Shown: positions 52,741 through 61,576 of the stretch, piece by piece
Numbering within the stretch: position 1 is the first letter of the stretch
Layout: the number at the start of each line of letters is the position of its first letter
Assembly (NCBI RefSeq): GCF_003311635.1
Contig: NZ_QEXL01000011.1
Coordinates: forward strand, 19,973-83,972
Direction: 5' to 3'
DNA from: Novacetimonas cocois
GTDB lineage: Bacteria; Pseudomonadota; Alphaproteobacteria; Acetobacterales; Acetobacteraceae
Length of the DNA stretch: 64,000 nucleotides
Made by a program: the position numbers and the translations under genes
The notes under the pieces: generated by a model
Databases searched by the model: none
Told to the model about the DNA's origin: nothing
The model's input: the letters and a program-made list of their open reading frames with translations, nothing else

Positions 52741-54153
52741 ATGTCTGAGGCCCAGCAGAAAACAGGCGATATCGAGGATGTGCTGAAAACCCTTGATCGC
52801 GTGCAGTCCGAATACAGGAAGCAGGCACCCGGGCAGGCCGCCGCATATGATCGGCTACGGCAGGAATCCCGTGAGCCTGACGTTCATAATGATCCCGGCT
52901 TCCGTACGCGCGTCGCATACGCTGTGCAGGATGTAGAGCGCCTTTTGGGACCGACGCTTGAAAAGGAGCATCCTCTCCGCACCGAGATGACAGAGCGCGC
53001 GGCGCATTACCCAGGTCTGAACGAACCTGTGGTCGCTGCGATGATGCGTGAAACGCATCGCCTTCAGCAGCCAGAAGTAAACGCAATCCGGACACTTGCC
53101 AGCGAACTGGTTGAAGGACGTCAGGATCCAGACCACCCAGACATCGCGCACACCATCGAGAACCTGAGGGCGACCGTCTTTCCCGAACCAGAGCACCAGC
53201 CAGCGCCAGGGCATGACCATGCGGCCGGGTCTGCTCACGATGAAAAAGGTCAGCCGGACAAAACCCGAGGAATGGCGTCCCCGGGGGAGGGCGCTCCGCC
53301 AGGACCGGAGCAGTCAGCCAGCAGCCAGCCCGGACAGACCCATACGATGGATCCCCAGAAGGATTTTCGAGAGAAACAGACAGATCCGGCAAAAGATGCG
53401 CCGGAAAGCCGATCGACGATGGATGGCAACGGAACAAAGGAAAATGCGGCAGCGAACACCCGGGAAATGAACGCGGCGGCCAGGGATCAGGAGGACGTCA
53501 AGGTTATTCGCGGTGGCGGCTTTGCCCGCCTTGCGGAAGCGATTGCCTCGCGCATTGATAGCCAGCCTGCGAGCCCGGCATCATCATGGATGGAAAAGGC
53601 CGTCGATTTCAGCACCCGGCTGCACAACGCGCGTGACGAAAAGAGCTTGGAGGCGACCGAACGTCTGGGAAAGCAGGCGGTGGAGGCCCTGCGTGACCTC
53701 ATGGAGCGGCCAGCTTCCTCCATCATGGCGGCGATTTCAGATGCAGGAAAGGGCGACCCTGACGGTGTTGCCGGTGTGTTGTCAGAGATGAAGGCCGGTG
53801 GCCGGTATGCCGATCTGCATAGCCAGTTTGTGACGGAGAAACAGAATAACCAGGCGTTCGCGGCGCAACTGGAGAATGTCACCAGCAGGCTCGAAGCCTA
53901 CGGAAAGGGAAGGGAAGCCGCCGAGGCAACAGGCCAGCGCATGGGAATGTCCGGCAGTGTGACGCAGCGCTTCACCCAGATCGATGCTGAGATTGGCAGG
54001 ACTGCTGCCGAAGTGCCCGGAAAAAAAGAGGGGGCCAGTGCGCTGGAAGACATGAGCGAGAAAGTCCGCGAGATGATGCACAAGGCCGTGACTGCGGTCA
54101 CGGATTTCATGACGCGGATGCATCCCGGTCCCACCGCCAGTCCTGCGCCGTGA
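52741..54153 (+). CDS. Large cytoplasmic hypothetical protein between traW-like and dotA
   Basis: Not recognised. The 470-residue protein has a helical N-terminal domain (about 1-130: VLKTLDRVQSEYRKQAPG, ERLLGPTLEKEHPLRTEM), a charged disordered middle (about 145-260), and a helical C-terminal domain with coiled-coil features (FAAQLENVTSRLEAYGKGRE, ending EKVREMMHKAVTAVTDF). It has no signal peptide or membrane segment, unusual for a gene embedded among envelope components. It could be a transferred effector-like protein or a cytoplasmic chaperone. GAGGTTTGCC precedes the ATG. Confidence 0.6.
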   Translation: MSEAQQKTGDIEDVLKTLDRVQSEYRKQAPGQAAAYDRLRQESREPDVHNDPGFRTRVAYAVQDVERLLGPTLEKEHPLRTEMTERAAHYPGLNEPVVAAMMRETHRLQQPEVNAIRTLASELVEGRQDPDHPDIAHTIENLRATVFPEPEHQPAPGHDHAAGSAHDEKGQPDKTRGMASPGEGAPPGPEQSASSQPGQTHTMDPQKDFREKQTDPAKDAPESRSTMDGNGTKENAAANTREMNAAARDQEDVKVIRGGGFARLAEAIASRIDSQPASPASSWMEKAVDFSTRLHNARDEKSLEATERLGKQAVEALRDLMERPASSIMAAISDAGKGDPDGVAGVLSEMKAGGRYADLHSQFVTEKQNNQAFAAQLENVTSRLEAYGKGREAAEATGQRMGMSGSVTQRFTQIDAEIGRTAAEVPGKKEGASALEDMSEKVREMMHKAVTAVTDFMTRMHPGPTASPAP

Positions 54154-54175
54154 CCGTGCTGCTGGAGGACAAACC

Positions 54176-56536
54176 ATGACGCCCTTTCGTCGCCCTGTAT
54201 TCGCGATCCTGCCAGTCCTGTTTCTGTCGGCTCTTACCGTGTCCGCTGCAGCGCAGACGGTTGTTGCGACCGGTTCGGGAGATGCAGCCAGCAGCACGGG
54301 CTATAACGTGACATGGGACCTGCTTGATCCAGGCAGTGACTGGGCGGCGCAGGTCATCCGGTCCGTGTTCCCGGTTTTCGGCCAGGATACGGGCGCGCCC
54401 AGCATCGGCAACGAGGCGACCGTCATAGGAACCATGATCGGGTGGTTCTCCGGGTTTGTCATGGCATTTGCGATGGCGGTCGTAAGCTATATCTACTTCA
54501 TGAACATCCACCGGGGGGCAGAAACAGCGCAACTCCTTGGCAACAACCAGACCAGCATGTCGATTGTGCGGATCGGGATTGCGGCCATCCTGATGTGGCC
54601 GCTTCCGACAACCGGCTTCAATGCGGCGCAGGCCGTTGTCGTGCAGGGCTCGCTTTGGGGCATCGGTATGGCGAAGGTCGTCTATGACAAGGCGAAGCAA
54701 GCAATCGGACCAGACGGCAAGGTCATCGCACAGCCCCTTATCCCCGGCACAAAAGGGATTGTGACCGGTCTTGTGAAAAATGAGTTCTGCCGGGCCATTA
54801 TTAACATTGCTGCGAATAACACGAACCTGATTGCGGCCCCGACCGGGCAGACCGTCCTGTCCGTGACCGGCGGGAAGATGGGAATCATCAACTATTCTTA
54901 CAATATGGCAGCCGGCGCAGGAGACGGGACACCGGTTTGCGGGGCCGTAAGTCTGCAGGCGCCCAACACTGACGCAGTGAATCTGGCCGGTTTCCAGGTT
55001 GACCAGGCGAGCATGCAAAAACAGGTCCTTGATTCCGTGATCCTTGGCGACATTCGCAGCCAGGTTGCGCAGGTCGCGCAGAATTACTGGCAGACGAAAA
55101 CGACAGCGTCACTGGCCCCACTCATGACCATCATCGTCAATGCCACCAACGATTATGCGTCGCGTCTCACGACGCAGGCGGCACAACTGCGGTCTAAGCT
55201 TCAGGATACGGTCAACAATCAGACGCTCGCGCTTCACCAATGGGGGATTTCGACGAACGGAGATGCGGTCAACACCAGCAGCCAGATGGATACTCTCGGA
55301 TGGACCGGCGCAGGAGCCTACTATCTCGAATTTGCGCGCCTCAACGGCCAGACCCTGTCTCTCATGACCGCAACGCCAACCATCACCACGCCATCCTATT
55401 CCGGTCTCGGAAACTATCTTGCCTCGGACATTGCGCCTCTTGTGCAGTCTGCGGACACTTTTATGGAAAACATCGACAGCATGGTTGCGACGCAGGATGG
55501 CGTGACCGCGCCGGGCGGGAATGCTGACCTGTACACGGGCGCGATACCGGGTGGAGACGGTGCAGGTGTGCTCGACCAGCTGTTCCGCGCCTTGCACCTG
55601 AACGATTACGCCCTGCAGATTGTGACCGGATTTATCGAGCCGTCCGGGACGAACGGCTATTGGACAGATCCGTTTGGCAATCTCATGTCACTTGGAAACT
55701 GGATGATCACGACCGCCCTTCTCACCATGGGCACTGCGTCGGTTCTTTCTTCTACGGCCGGGACCGTCGGTATCGGCGTGCTGTCGCTTCTGAGCGGGAA
55801 TCCTGAAGGTGCTGTAGCGGCAGGGGCCGGGCACGCGCTGATGCACTTTTTTGGCGCGCCGATTATCGGCGGCTGTTTCGCCATGCTTATGCCAGGCCTC
55901 ACTATCGCCTATGTCATCCCGATGATCCCGTTTGTCATGTGGATGTTTGCCGTGGCTGGATGGTTCATCATGGTCTGTGAGTCCGTGATTGCAGCGCCTC
56001 TGTGGATGCTCGCGCATATGACCATGAACGGGGAGGGGCTGCACGGTCATGCAAAACAGGGTTATGCCCTTCTGTTCAATGTCATCTTCCGGCCGGTGCT
56101 GATGCTGTTCGGGCTTTTCCTTGGATATTTTATATTTGATTCAGTGTCGTGGCTGATCCACATGTGTTTCGGCATTGCGGCCGGACTGGTGCTGTCAAAC
56201 GGTTGGATTGTCAGCAACTTCCTCGGCATGATTGTTCTGGTTAGCCTCTTTGTCATGATTCACGTCACCCTGGCGTTCATTTCATTCAGGATGATCTCGA
56301 TCCTGCCCCAGCGGGTTCCCGCCATGATCGGATTTGGTGACGTGGACCGGGTCGACATCGACCAGTTCAGCCGGGACGCCGCCGTTGTCGGTATGGCGGG
56401 CACGTTGCTCTCGATTCAGCAGTCTCTGGCAGGAAATAAAGCAGATAATCAGAATGGGCCGGGACAAGGCAACGGTGGCATATCTTCTGGTGCTCGGGCT
56501 CTAATAAGTGATACAACAATGAAAAAGAGCGTCTGA
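54176..56536 (+). CDS. dotA: DotA/TraY-like polytopic transfer protein
   Basis: The 786-residue protein has a signal peptide (ILPVLFLSALTVSAAAQ), a first membrane segment (WFSGFVMAFAMAVVSYIYFM), a large periplasmic domain (about 110-470), and a cluster of membrane helices in the C-terminal third (including IAYVIPMIPFVMWMFAVAGW, LFGLFLGYFIFDSVSWLI and VLVSLFVMIHVTLAFISF). This is the DotA/TraY topology, and EGLHGHAKQGYALLFNVIFR is a typical block. GGAGGACAAACC precedes the ATG. DotA is an essential inner-membrane part of type IVB transfer. Confidence 0.9.
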   Translation: MTPFRRPVFAILPVLFLSALTVSAAAQTVVATGSGDAASSTGYNVTWDLLDPGSDWAAQVIRSVFPVFGQDTGAPSIGNEATVIGTMIGWFSGFVMAFAMAVVSYIYFMNIHRGAETAQLLGNNQTSMSIVRIGIAAILMWPLPTTGFNAAQAVVVQGSLWGIGMAKVVYDKAKQAIGPDGKVIAQPLIPGTKGIVTGLVKNEFCRAIINIAANNTNLIAAPTGQTVLSVTGGKMGIINYSYNMAAGAGDGTPVCGAVSLQAPNTDAVNLAGFQVDQASMQKQVLDSVILGDIRSQVAQVAQNYWQTKTTASLAPLMTIIVNATNDYASRLTTQAAQLRSKLQDTVNNQTLALHQWGISTNGDAVNTSSQMDTLGWTGAGAYYLEFARLNGQTLSLMTATPTITTPSYSGLGNYLASDIAPLVQSADTFMENIDSMVATQDGVTAPGGNADLYTGAIPGGDGAGVLDQLFRALHLNDYALQIVTGFIEPSGTNGYWTDPFGNLMSLGNWMITTALLTMGTASVLSSTAGTVGIGVLSLLSGNPEGAVAAGAGHALMHFFGAPIIGGCFAMLMPGLTIAYVIPMIPFVMWMFAVAGWFIMVCESVIAAPLWMLAHMTMNGEGLHGHAKQGYALLFNVIFRPVLMLFGLFLGYFIFDSVSWLIHMCFGIAAGLVLSNGWIVSNFLGMIVLVSLFVMIHVTLAFISFRMISILPQRVPAMIGFGDVDRVDIDQFSRDAAVVGMAGTLLSIQQSLAGNKADNQNGPGQGNGGISSGARALISDTTMKKSV

Positions 56537-56559
56537 CTTTAGGGTCAGGAGGAACTGAG

Positions 56560-57057
56560 ATGTCGAACTATGGTGGCCTGAGCGGGGCTGCAGCGTTCAT
56601 GTTGGGACGTGCATCGCACCAGTACGAACAGACGCTGGGAAACTCCATACAACGTGCGCTTTACGGCCGACGGTCTGCGCGACCGACAGAAGCCGATGAA
56701 CTCGCTGACCTGCTTTCGCAGATGACAAGTTTACTGCGACAGAAGAACGCGGAATCTGACAGACTTGAGGAGCATCTGCTCAGATCCAGGGAATATGCTT
56801 CTGGTCTGGAGGCTCAGATCAAAGACCTGAAAGACACCCTCGCTCTTGCAGATGCAGCAACTGCGCGGCAGGCAGCTCAACTCAAGGCTGCTGGGGACCG
56901 AGAGGAACGCCTAGCGTGCGATCTTGAGGCAGCCCACGACAAATACCATCGACTTAGCGATGAGCATACAGTGCTGAAGACTAAAGCCGAGAACATGGAA
57001 CGACGGATTTGGGGCTACCTTTCCATGGAAAATGAATGGAGAAAGCGGCAGCCCTAG
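56560..57057 (+). CDS. Coiled-coil protein following dotA
   Basis: The 165-residue protein has a short glycine-rich start and then a near-continuous coiled coil (LADLLSQMTSLLRQKNAESD to the C-terminus, with EEHLLRSREYASGLEAQIKD). There is no membrane segment. AGGAGGAACTGAG gives a strong ribosome binding site. Not recognised; it may be a scaffold or an entry-exclusion-like accessory, the latter because exc genes often follow traY in IncI plasmids. Confidence 0.6.
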   Translation: MSNYGGLSGAAAFMLGRASHQYEQTLGNSIQRALYGRRSARPTEADELADLLSQMTSLLRQKNAESDRLEEHLLRSREYASGLEAQIKDLKDTLALADAATARQAAQLKAAGDREERLACDLEAAHDKYHRLSDEHTVLKTKAENMERRIWGYLSMENEWRKRQP

Positions 57058-57105
57058 TCGCAAGATCTTTGGTCAGGATGGTCGCCTCTACGCGGGAGAC
57101 CATTC

Positions 57106-57411
57106 GTGAAACATTTCATTCTGCCTCTTGTCCTCTCCCCATGGCTTGCGGCATGCAGCGCTGGCAACGTGTCATCCGCTGCCCATGTGCATGGCCCAAA
57201 GGCTCCCCCAACCAGGCATGCGCGTTATGATCCGCACGCTGCATACGGATCGACACACGTAATCTGGACACCCCCCACGTACGATCGCGCCGGTACGATC
57301 GTCCGGCCTGATGATCCACGGGCGATGTCGGGGCGCGAGGATTATGAACACGCCTCTTGGGCAACAGGCGCTCAGGGCGGCGACAAGAACGCGCCTCCCG
57401 GCACGTTCTGA
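57106..57411 (+). CDS. Small lipoprotein (101 aa)
   Basis: Starts with GTG at 57106 behind GGGAGACCATTC. The signal MKHFILPLVLSPWLAACS has a lipobox with cysteine 17. The mature part is histidine/proline-rich and probably disordered (HGPKAPPTRHARYDPHAAYG). No family recognised. It closes plus-strand block C and is convergent with the minus-strand pair at 57463-59000. Confidence 0.6.
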   Translation: MKHFILPLVLSPWLAACSAGNVSSAAHVHGPKAPPTRHARYDPHAAYGSTHVIWTPPTYDRAGTIVRPDDPRAMSGREDYEHASWATGAQGGDKNAPPGTF

Positions 57412-57462
57412 GTGCTCCGCCGATCCTGTCTATTCACCAGCGCAATGCAGACGGACTTACGC

Positions 57463-57999
57463 TTACGGCCTGCGGGGAATGAGGCTGTCGGCGGTGGCGA
57501 CAAATTGGCGAGCGGAACCTAGGCGGCGTTCGCGGATCTGCCAGTTGAGCCACGCGTTCTGAAACGCCACAAGTGTCAGAAATGTCCAGAAGGGTGCGAA
57601 CTCCAGCGCAGCAAGGATTTGGCTGCCCTTCCAGTGGGAAAGGAGCATTTCTCCGGTCCAGCCAAGAACCAGAACAACGGCGAGCATACTGGCAGCGAGC
57701 GCCCGCCTGTATGTCTCATGTTGTCTCTGATCGAGTAAGATCGCGACAACGCGGGGTTCGACGCCATATTCGGCAGCAATCGCGGCGATATCAATAGGGG
57801 TACCGTCTGGCGCCCGCGGGTTCTGCATGCCGGCTTTAGGCTTCAGTAATGCCTTCCCGAGGGCTTCAATCAGCGCGGCATTTCTCGTCACATCGGACCA
57901 GGCGACCAATGTACGTGGATCGCCAATCACGAGGCGGGCAAGCTTGCGCGTTCTTGCAAAAAAACGTCGCGGGCCGGTCTGGTCCTGTCGTGTCTTCAT
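57463..57999 (-). CDS. TraX-position membrane protein
   Basis: The 178-residue protein has a basic cytoplasmic N-terminus, an IDIAAIAAEYGVEPRVVAIL segment, two membrane helices (ALAASMLAVVLVLGWTGEML, FAPFWTFLTLVAFQNAW) and a WQIRERRLGSARQFV tail. This arrangement recalls R64 TraX-type proteins with a C-terminal RRLG segment. The resemblance is architectural only. Its start overlaps the stop of the DsbC-like gene (ATGA at 57996-57999), so the two are co-translated. Confidence 0.55.
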   Translation of the reverse strand: MKTRQDQTGPRRFFARTRKLARLVIGDPRTLVAWSDVTRNAALIEALGKALLKPKAGMQNPRAPDGTPIDIAAIAAEYGVEPRVVAILLDQRQHETYRRALAASMLAVVLVLGWTGEMLLSHWKGSQILAALEFAPFWTFLTLVAFQNAWLNWQIRERRLGSARQFVATADSLIPRRP

Positions 58000-59000
58000 T
58001 GCGAGACCGAGGTCAGAAACGTGGCGACATCCGTGGGAACGCCGTCGAGCCGGCCGATCCCGCCATTGCGGTGCATCCAGACGAACGTTGGTGTCCCTGT
58101 GAGCCCTATCTGCCGTGCAATCCGGGTATTACGGGCAAGCTTCTCCCCACTATCCGGTTCAGGTGCAGCCAATCCCGGGTTTAGACGACCGTTGACCCAC
58201 GCTTGTGCCATTTCGTGTGCCGGAAGCGACAGCATGGCTCTCGCATTGACGGTACTGGCGCCGTTATCCTCGTAATCAAGCAATGACAGCGGGACTATTT
58301 TCAGGCGAACTTTCCCCGCATCGATTGCGGGCTGAAGGATATGCATTGCCTTCGTCGAGTAAATGCATTGCGGGTCTATGAACATGATGACTTCCGGGGC
58401 TGAAGGTATCCCTATAAGGCCTCCCGCGAGACCCTGGAGCCCGGACTGTTCGTTAGCGTCGGATGAAGCGCCAGAGATACTGATTTCTGGGACGGCTCCA
58501 GGAATGCCCCTGATCTGGTTTTTCGTGATGTCCTGTCCAGCGGCGCCCCACATGCGGGCCGCGACTGCTGCCTTGCCATCCGGGGTCGCATAGACGACCT
58601 GAAAACGATTATCCGCCCGAACAAACATTCCCCTGATGCCATCGACCGGCGCGAGATCGTGGGCGCGCGATCCGGCCAGGGAACGTAGCGTGTCGTAGGG
58701 TACCGGAATCAGCGTGCCGCTAAGCACGATCGCGTGGCTTTCCGGGGCGAAAAAGACCAGGAGTTCGTTCCGGGTATGGGCGATGCCAGCTTCGAAGCCG
58801 TGGAGATCGGGTAGTTTTTCGATGTTGGCCCCTGCGACCCCAAGGTGGGCGACTGCATCCGTCCTATCTTTATCATTGTGTTCCAAGGGCGGCCCTATGG
58901 TGTCGCTCCTGGACTCAATCGGAGTAGACACAGAGCATTGCTGTCCTCGCGCCGGCACGTGCATGAGCAGGAGAAATGGCAACACGTAGAAACTGCGCAT
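57996..59000 (-). CDS. DsbC/TrbB-like thioredoxin-fold protein with CxxS site
   Basis: The 334-residue protein has a signal peptide (FYVLPFLLLMHVPARGQ), an N-terminal region with the feel of a DsbC/DsbG dimerisation domain, and a thioredoxin domain: EVIMFIDPQCIYSTKAMHIL, then GKVRLKIVPLSLLDYEDNGA and RQIGLTGTPTFVWMHRNGG with the cis-proline. The usual CxxC is CIYS, so the second active-site cysteine is lost. CxxS proteins can still isomerise disulfides but not oxidise. It may act on cysteine-rich transfer proteins such as that at 50960. In IncI plasmids TrbB plays this part. Confidence 0.8.
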   Translation of the reverse strand: MRSFYVLPFLLLMHVPARGQQCSVSTPIESRSDTIGPPLEHNDKDRTDAVAHLGVAGANIEKLPDLHGFEAGIAHTRNELLVFFAPESHAIVLSGTLIPVPYDTLRSLAGSRAHDLAPVDGIRGMFVRADNRFQVVYATPDGKAAVAARMWGAAGQDITKNQIRGIPGAVPEISISGASSDANEQSGLQGLAGGLIGIPSAPEVIMFIDPQCIYSTKAMHILQPAIDAGKVRLKIVPLSLLDYEDNGASTVNARAMLSLPAHEMAQAWVNGRLNPGLAAPEPDSGEKLARNTRIARQIGLTGTPTFVWMHRNGGIGRLDGVPTDVATFLTSVSQ

Positions 59001-59061
59001 GGCGGACTCCGGACAATACCTATGTCCCGTACGCCCTGATCATGCGACTGCGATTAAAAAA

Positions 59062-59451
59062 TCATTCCTTTTCGTTCCCCCTTTCTCGAGACAGGGGATT
59101 TTCAAAAGGGGGGTTGATCGGGAAGAGAATAAACGTCTCTCCTGCTTCGCTTCCTAACTCCTCGACCGACATCTCGCTTATCATTTTTACAAGAATATCA
59201 ACGCGGAGTTGCAAATAATGGGAATTCGGATGGTCGTCTTTCAACTGACGGCCTTTTTCGTGGCACAGCACCAGAATGGGGTGCAATGATCTTGCCTGTT
59301 CACGCCTGGCAGTTGATGTTTTCGCTGGAGAAGCAATGTATTCAATATTGCATCTCAGCGCTAAAATCGCCTGAACCAGCGTCAGACATAGCTGTCCGGA
59401 TGGTTCGTCATCGATAAGCTCGAAACGCGAGCGAAGTTCATCAAACTTCAT
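59062..59451 (-). CDS. Hypothetical protein (129 aa)
   Basis: Not recognised. The ATG at 59451 (MKFDELRSRFELIDDEPSG) follows GAGG and is preferred to the longer frame from 59490. The protein is helical (LCLTLVQAILALRCNIEYIA; LRVDILVKMISEMSVEELGS) with no signal or membrane segment. It is 61 bases downstream of the promoter side of the DsbC-like gene's start, on the same strand, and may be independent of the transfer genes. Confidence 0.55.
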   Translation of the reverse strand: MKFDELRSRFELIDDEPSGQLCLTLVQAILALRCNIEYIASPAKTSTARREQARSLHPILVLCHEKGRQLKDDHPNSHYLQLRVDILVKMISEMSVEELGSEAGETFILFPINPPFENPLSRERGNEKE

Positions 59452-59978
59452 GTTATCCTCACACGGATCAAGACGAACACACTGAAGCAACGCAGTGCAC
59501 GGTTGCCATGTTTCTTACGGAGCGCTGGAGCGGCATAACCCGATATACTTTGCTATTATTGACGATTTCCGTCGTGATTTAATCTGGTCACCTAGCTCCA
59601 CGGACTCATGATCAGGCTGCTCAATCTACACGATTCCGTCTTGTTGTAACGTATATCTCATTATTGTTACCAAGTGTATCGTCTGTATTCTGCGGGCAAC
59701 GCATGTTCGAAACATGCACAGTGCTCCTTGGCCGATCGATTGACACTCACGCCTGAGTGGCGAGAAAAAGCGTCTTCTACGTCATCTTCCGACCGGGTCA
59801 TGGCTTGAGGCAACCACCAATGTGCTGGATGATTGGCGTATCGGAAGACATCCGCATCGTACCATCCGACCTACAGATCGCAGGAAATGATCCATGCATG
59901 CTCCACGTAGCGTTGCAAAAGACTGAAAGGAGTTCAGAATATCTGTACTTGGATAATAGAGCATGTTAGCATCATGCG
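59452..59978. other. Gene-free region with no recognisable feature
   Basis: I see no convincing coding sequence, strong hairpin or repeat in these 527 bases. Composition is mixed and less GC-rich than coding DNA, consistent with decayed accessory DNA. Confidence 0.4.
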
Positions 59979-60293
59979 ATGCGCAGGACCAATATGACAT
60001 CCAGAAGATCAAGGAGCGCCGTTCCCCCAGGGAAAACAATACAGCTTGGATTGTTCCCGCTATCGGTCCAGTTGCGCCGTATTCAACCCAGTTTCAATGA
60101 GTGGCGGTATTACGGACTGTCAGTTAAGCCCGACCTGTTTGGCGGCGCCGCACTTGTTCGTAACTGGGGCAGGATCGGGACAGCTGGCACCCAGCGCGTG
60201 GATCTCTATCCCGACGAAGGCGCCGCGGTGAATGCTCTGACCGCGATGATCCGTTATCGCCTGAAACGCGGCTATATCGTTACACAGCCATGA
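59979..60293 (+). CDS. WGR-domain protein
   Basis: The 104-residue protein consists mostly of one WGR domain: LRRIQPSFNEWRYYGLSVKP, FGGAALVRNWGRIGTAGTQR (with the WGR tripeptide), then AAVNALTAMIRYRLKRGYI. In bacteria such short WGR proteins are common on plasmids of alphaproteobacteria and may bind nucleic acid, as WGR domains do in PARPs. The start could also be the in-frame ATG at 59994. Isolated plus-strand gene; role unknown. Confidence 0.85.
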   Translation: MRRTNMTSRRSRSAVPPGKTIQLGLFPLSVQLRRIQPSFNEWRYYGLSVKPDLFGGAALVRNWGRIGTAGTQRVDLYPDEGAAVNALTAMIRYRLKRGYIVTQP

Positions 60294-60677
60294 CTGGCCG
60301 CATTACCTGCAGGGGTAACCCGGTGTGATCATCAGACAGGTGATAGAGATAAATACTGTATCCGCTCCCCACGTCATGGAAAATTCGTGTGTGGATATAT
60401 TCGGACTAAAAAACTTATCATCGACATTGAGGTGAGCCGTAGTTTTCGTGAAAGGCCCGCTGCATAAGCCAGTTTACGCCGTCTGATAGCGTAATCAGGG
60501 GCAGGCTCCGCCGCATACAATTTGCGTAAAACTTGATGTTCATGGTGCAATGTGATCGATGTAGGCAACGTACCGCAATATATAATTCAGCTTTCGATAC
60601 GCCATATTTTGCCGATTGCATAAAGACTTACACTCCGGCAATGTTATTCGGTAAAAATATAGCGGAGAGGCTTTATC
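60294..60677. promoter_or_regulatory. Spacer upstream of the third mucR gene
   Basis: No gene is supported in these 384 bases. The AT-rich right end (60560-60665, with TATATAATTC and GTAAAAATATAG) probably contains the mucR promoter and a GGAGAGG ribosome binding site. No distinct operator was identified. Confidence 0.4.
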
Positions 60678-61346
60678 ATGGACCAATCGGACGACCTATC
60701 CCCGGCAATTGTAATTGCCATGAGCGACATCGTGGCAGCGCATCTCGGCAATACCAATACCTCTCTGCCGACAGAACATGTCCCGGCGTTTATCCGCGAT
60801 GTCTACGCTGCTATCCGCGAAACAACACCGGTCCCAGAGACAAACAGTAGCATTCCGGCCCAGCAGCCCGCAGTTCCAGTCGAGCAGTCGGTATTCCCTG
60901 ACTACATCGTCTGTCTGGAAGATGGCAAAAAACTCAAAATGCTCAAGCGTCACCTGCAGACAAGGTACGGAATGACGCCAACGCAATACCGAGAGAAGTG
61001 GCAGCTTCCTATGGATTATCCCATGGTTGCTCCGGAGTATGCCAAAATGCGGGCGGCTCTGGCGCGAGACGCGGGCCTTGGACGTAAGGTTTTGGTGCCC
61101 CAGACCGCTCTCGTGGACGAAGCAACCGCAGCACCTTCTGTCGATAGTGCGACGAAAGAAGTGTTGGTCGATACTGCTGAGGCTGTAGTACCCCCCAAAA
61201 AAACGATTTCGAAGCGATCGAGGTCGTCGGCAACTGAAACCGGATCTTCCGCAGAATCGCCAAAGAAAACGCCGGGTTCCAAGACTTCAGCGAGACCGCG
61301 TGCGGTACGGAAGACCGGCACGAAAGCAAAAAGGGCCGAGGGCTGA
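60678..61346 (+). CDS. MucR/Ros-family regulator with long basic tail
   Basis: The 222-residue protein shares the MucR domain with the gene at 21623 (VFPDYIVCLEDGKKLKMLKRH, GMTPTQYREKWQLPMDYPMV, RAALARDAGLGRK). Again the last zinc-ligand histidine is replaced (HLQTR). The C-terminal 75 residues form a lysine/serine/proline-rich tail (PPKKTISKRSRSSATE) absent from the other copy and reminiscent of histone-like DNA-binding tails. The ATG at 60678 follows GGAGAGGCTTTATC. Probably a DNA-binding regulator or nucleoid-like factor. Confidence 0.9.
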   Translation: MDQSDDLSPAIVIAMSDIVAAHLGNTNTSLPTEHVPAFIRDVYAAIRETTPVPETNSSIPAQQPAVPVEQSVFPDYIVCLEDGKKLKMLKRHLQTRYGMTPTQYREKWQLPMDYPMVAPEYAKMRAALARDAGLGRKVLVPQTALVDEATAAPSVDSATKEVLVDTAEAVVPPKKTISKRSRSSATETGSSAESPKKTPGSKTSARPRAVRKTGTKAKRAEG

Positions 61347-61355
61347 CTGATCAGC
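61338..61355 (+). terminator. Hairpin at the end of the third mucR
   Basis: GGGCTGA and TCAGCCC pair over 7 bases around CTGA, overlapping the stop codon. There is no T-tract. A weak terminator or processing signal. Confidence 0.4.
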
Positions 61356-61379
61356 CCGGCCTATCGGGCTTGGCTATAA

Positions 61380-61576
61380 GGCAATCAGGCATCCATGCAT
61401 CACCCGAACGTCAGGATGATCAGATGATGAATGTCCATGAGGAAGATGGTCGAGTTATCATTGAGCCAGTTCGCGCCACACCGCTCAAACTGGAAGATCT
61501 CGTCGCCGAGATTACCGATCTGAACGGGCATGATGAAATTGACTTTGGACAGTCTGTAGGTGACGAAAGCAGGTGA
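61380..61576 (+). pseudogene. mazE-like antitoxin, N-terminal half degraded
   Basis: The C-terminal half is typical of MazE: HEEDGRVIIEPVRATPLKLE, DLVAEITDLNG, then DEIDFGQSVGDESR. The DNA-binding N-terminal half should read like KWGNSxAVRIP; only a weak trace (GNQASMHHPN) is visible from 61380 in another frame, which then shifts before 61421. A short product from the ATG at 61424 would contain only the toxin-binding part. The stop overlaps the mazF GTG. Confidence 0.6.
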
